5,113 nt of DNA, from assembly GCA_946004305.1 (NCBI GenBank), contig CAMFZJ010000098.1, forward strand, positions 1-5,113, in the 5' to 3' direction. Positions 5,072 to 5,113 of this stretch are shown here, piece after piece (position 1 is the stretch's first letter; each line of letters begins with the position of its first letter). The DNA comes from an uncultured Clostridia bacterium (GTDB taxonomy: Bacteria > Bacillota > Clostridia > Oscillospirales > Acutalibacteraceae). A model generated the notes under the pieces. It had not been told where the DNA came from. It did no database searches and worked only from the letters and a program-made list of their open reading frames with translations. The translations under genes and the position numbers were made by a program.

Positions 5072-5113
5072 CTGTCTCTTATACACATCTGACGCTGCCG
5101 ACGATACTCCTTG
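5072..5113 (-). other. Synthetic Nextera adapter with i5 index, not genomic
   Basis: On the minus strand, 5072-5090 is the 19-bp Tn5 mosaic end and 5091-5104 is the rest of the Nextera read-1 adapter. The next eight bases (5105-5112) are, in reverse complement, AAGGAGTA, the S507/N507 i5 index, and 5113 is the first base of the P5 flow-cell tail. The natural sequence ends at 5071. Confidence 0.97.

Noticed and set aside
9..5090. Inverted 19-bp repeats at the two ends suggesting a 5-kb Tn5-like transposon
   Set aside because: They are the mosaic ends of Nextera adapters, flanked by adapter and index sequence. No transposase or target duplication is present.

Overview
The window is a contig of natural DNA (28-5071) with synthetic Illumina Nextera adapter at both ends (1-27 and 5072-5113). 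The natural part is AT-rich and shows strong AGGAGG-type ribosome binding sites, sigma-A/sigma-70-like promoters, compact hairpin terminators and a Gram-positive-type LexA operator. The proteins look like those of low-GC Firmicutes. My best guess is an anaerobic Clostridia member such as a Ruminococcus/Oscillospirales gut bacterium. That guess rests on remembered protein style, not on a search.

Left to right on the plus strand, an extended -10 promoter (47-75) drives a complete phosphoglucomutase/phosphomannomutase (130-1848, pgcA type), closed by its own terminator (1869-1899). A second promoter (1932-1960) is embedded in a perfect 13-bp inverted repeat (1942-1981), each arm of which is a LexA box with one consensus half-site. 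It drives a Y-family translesion DNA polymerase (1992-3233, DinB/Pol IV type). A 78-aa conserved-looking small protein (3244-3480) follows 10 bases after the polymerase stop, and its ribosome binding site overlaps that stop codon. These two genes form a compact SOS-type mutagenesis operon, and this is the most interesting part of the window.

A 12-bp GC-rich hairpin (3481-3512) fills almost the whole gap between this operon and a convergent minus-strand operon, and should terminate both. In transcription order the minus-strand operon holds the C-terminal end of a hydrophobic protein cut off by the contig end (4964-5071), a six-helix membrane protein resembling the DUF624/YesL family (4010-4960), and a lysine-rich, single-helix anchored protein with a small outer domain (3514-4017). 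Spacing is 3 bases between the first two, and the last two overlap by 8 bases, so the three are probably translated as a unit at the membrane. Their function is not known from the sequence.

I saw no tRNA, rRNA, CRISPR array, insertion sequence, phage gene or riboswitch. The only gap longer than 100 bases between genes is 1849-1991, which is explained by a terminator, a promoter and the LexA operator.
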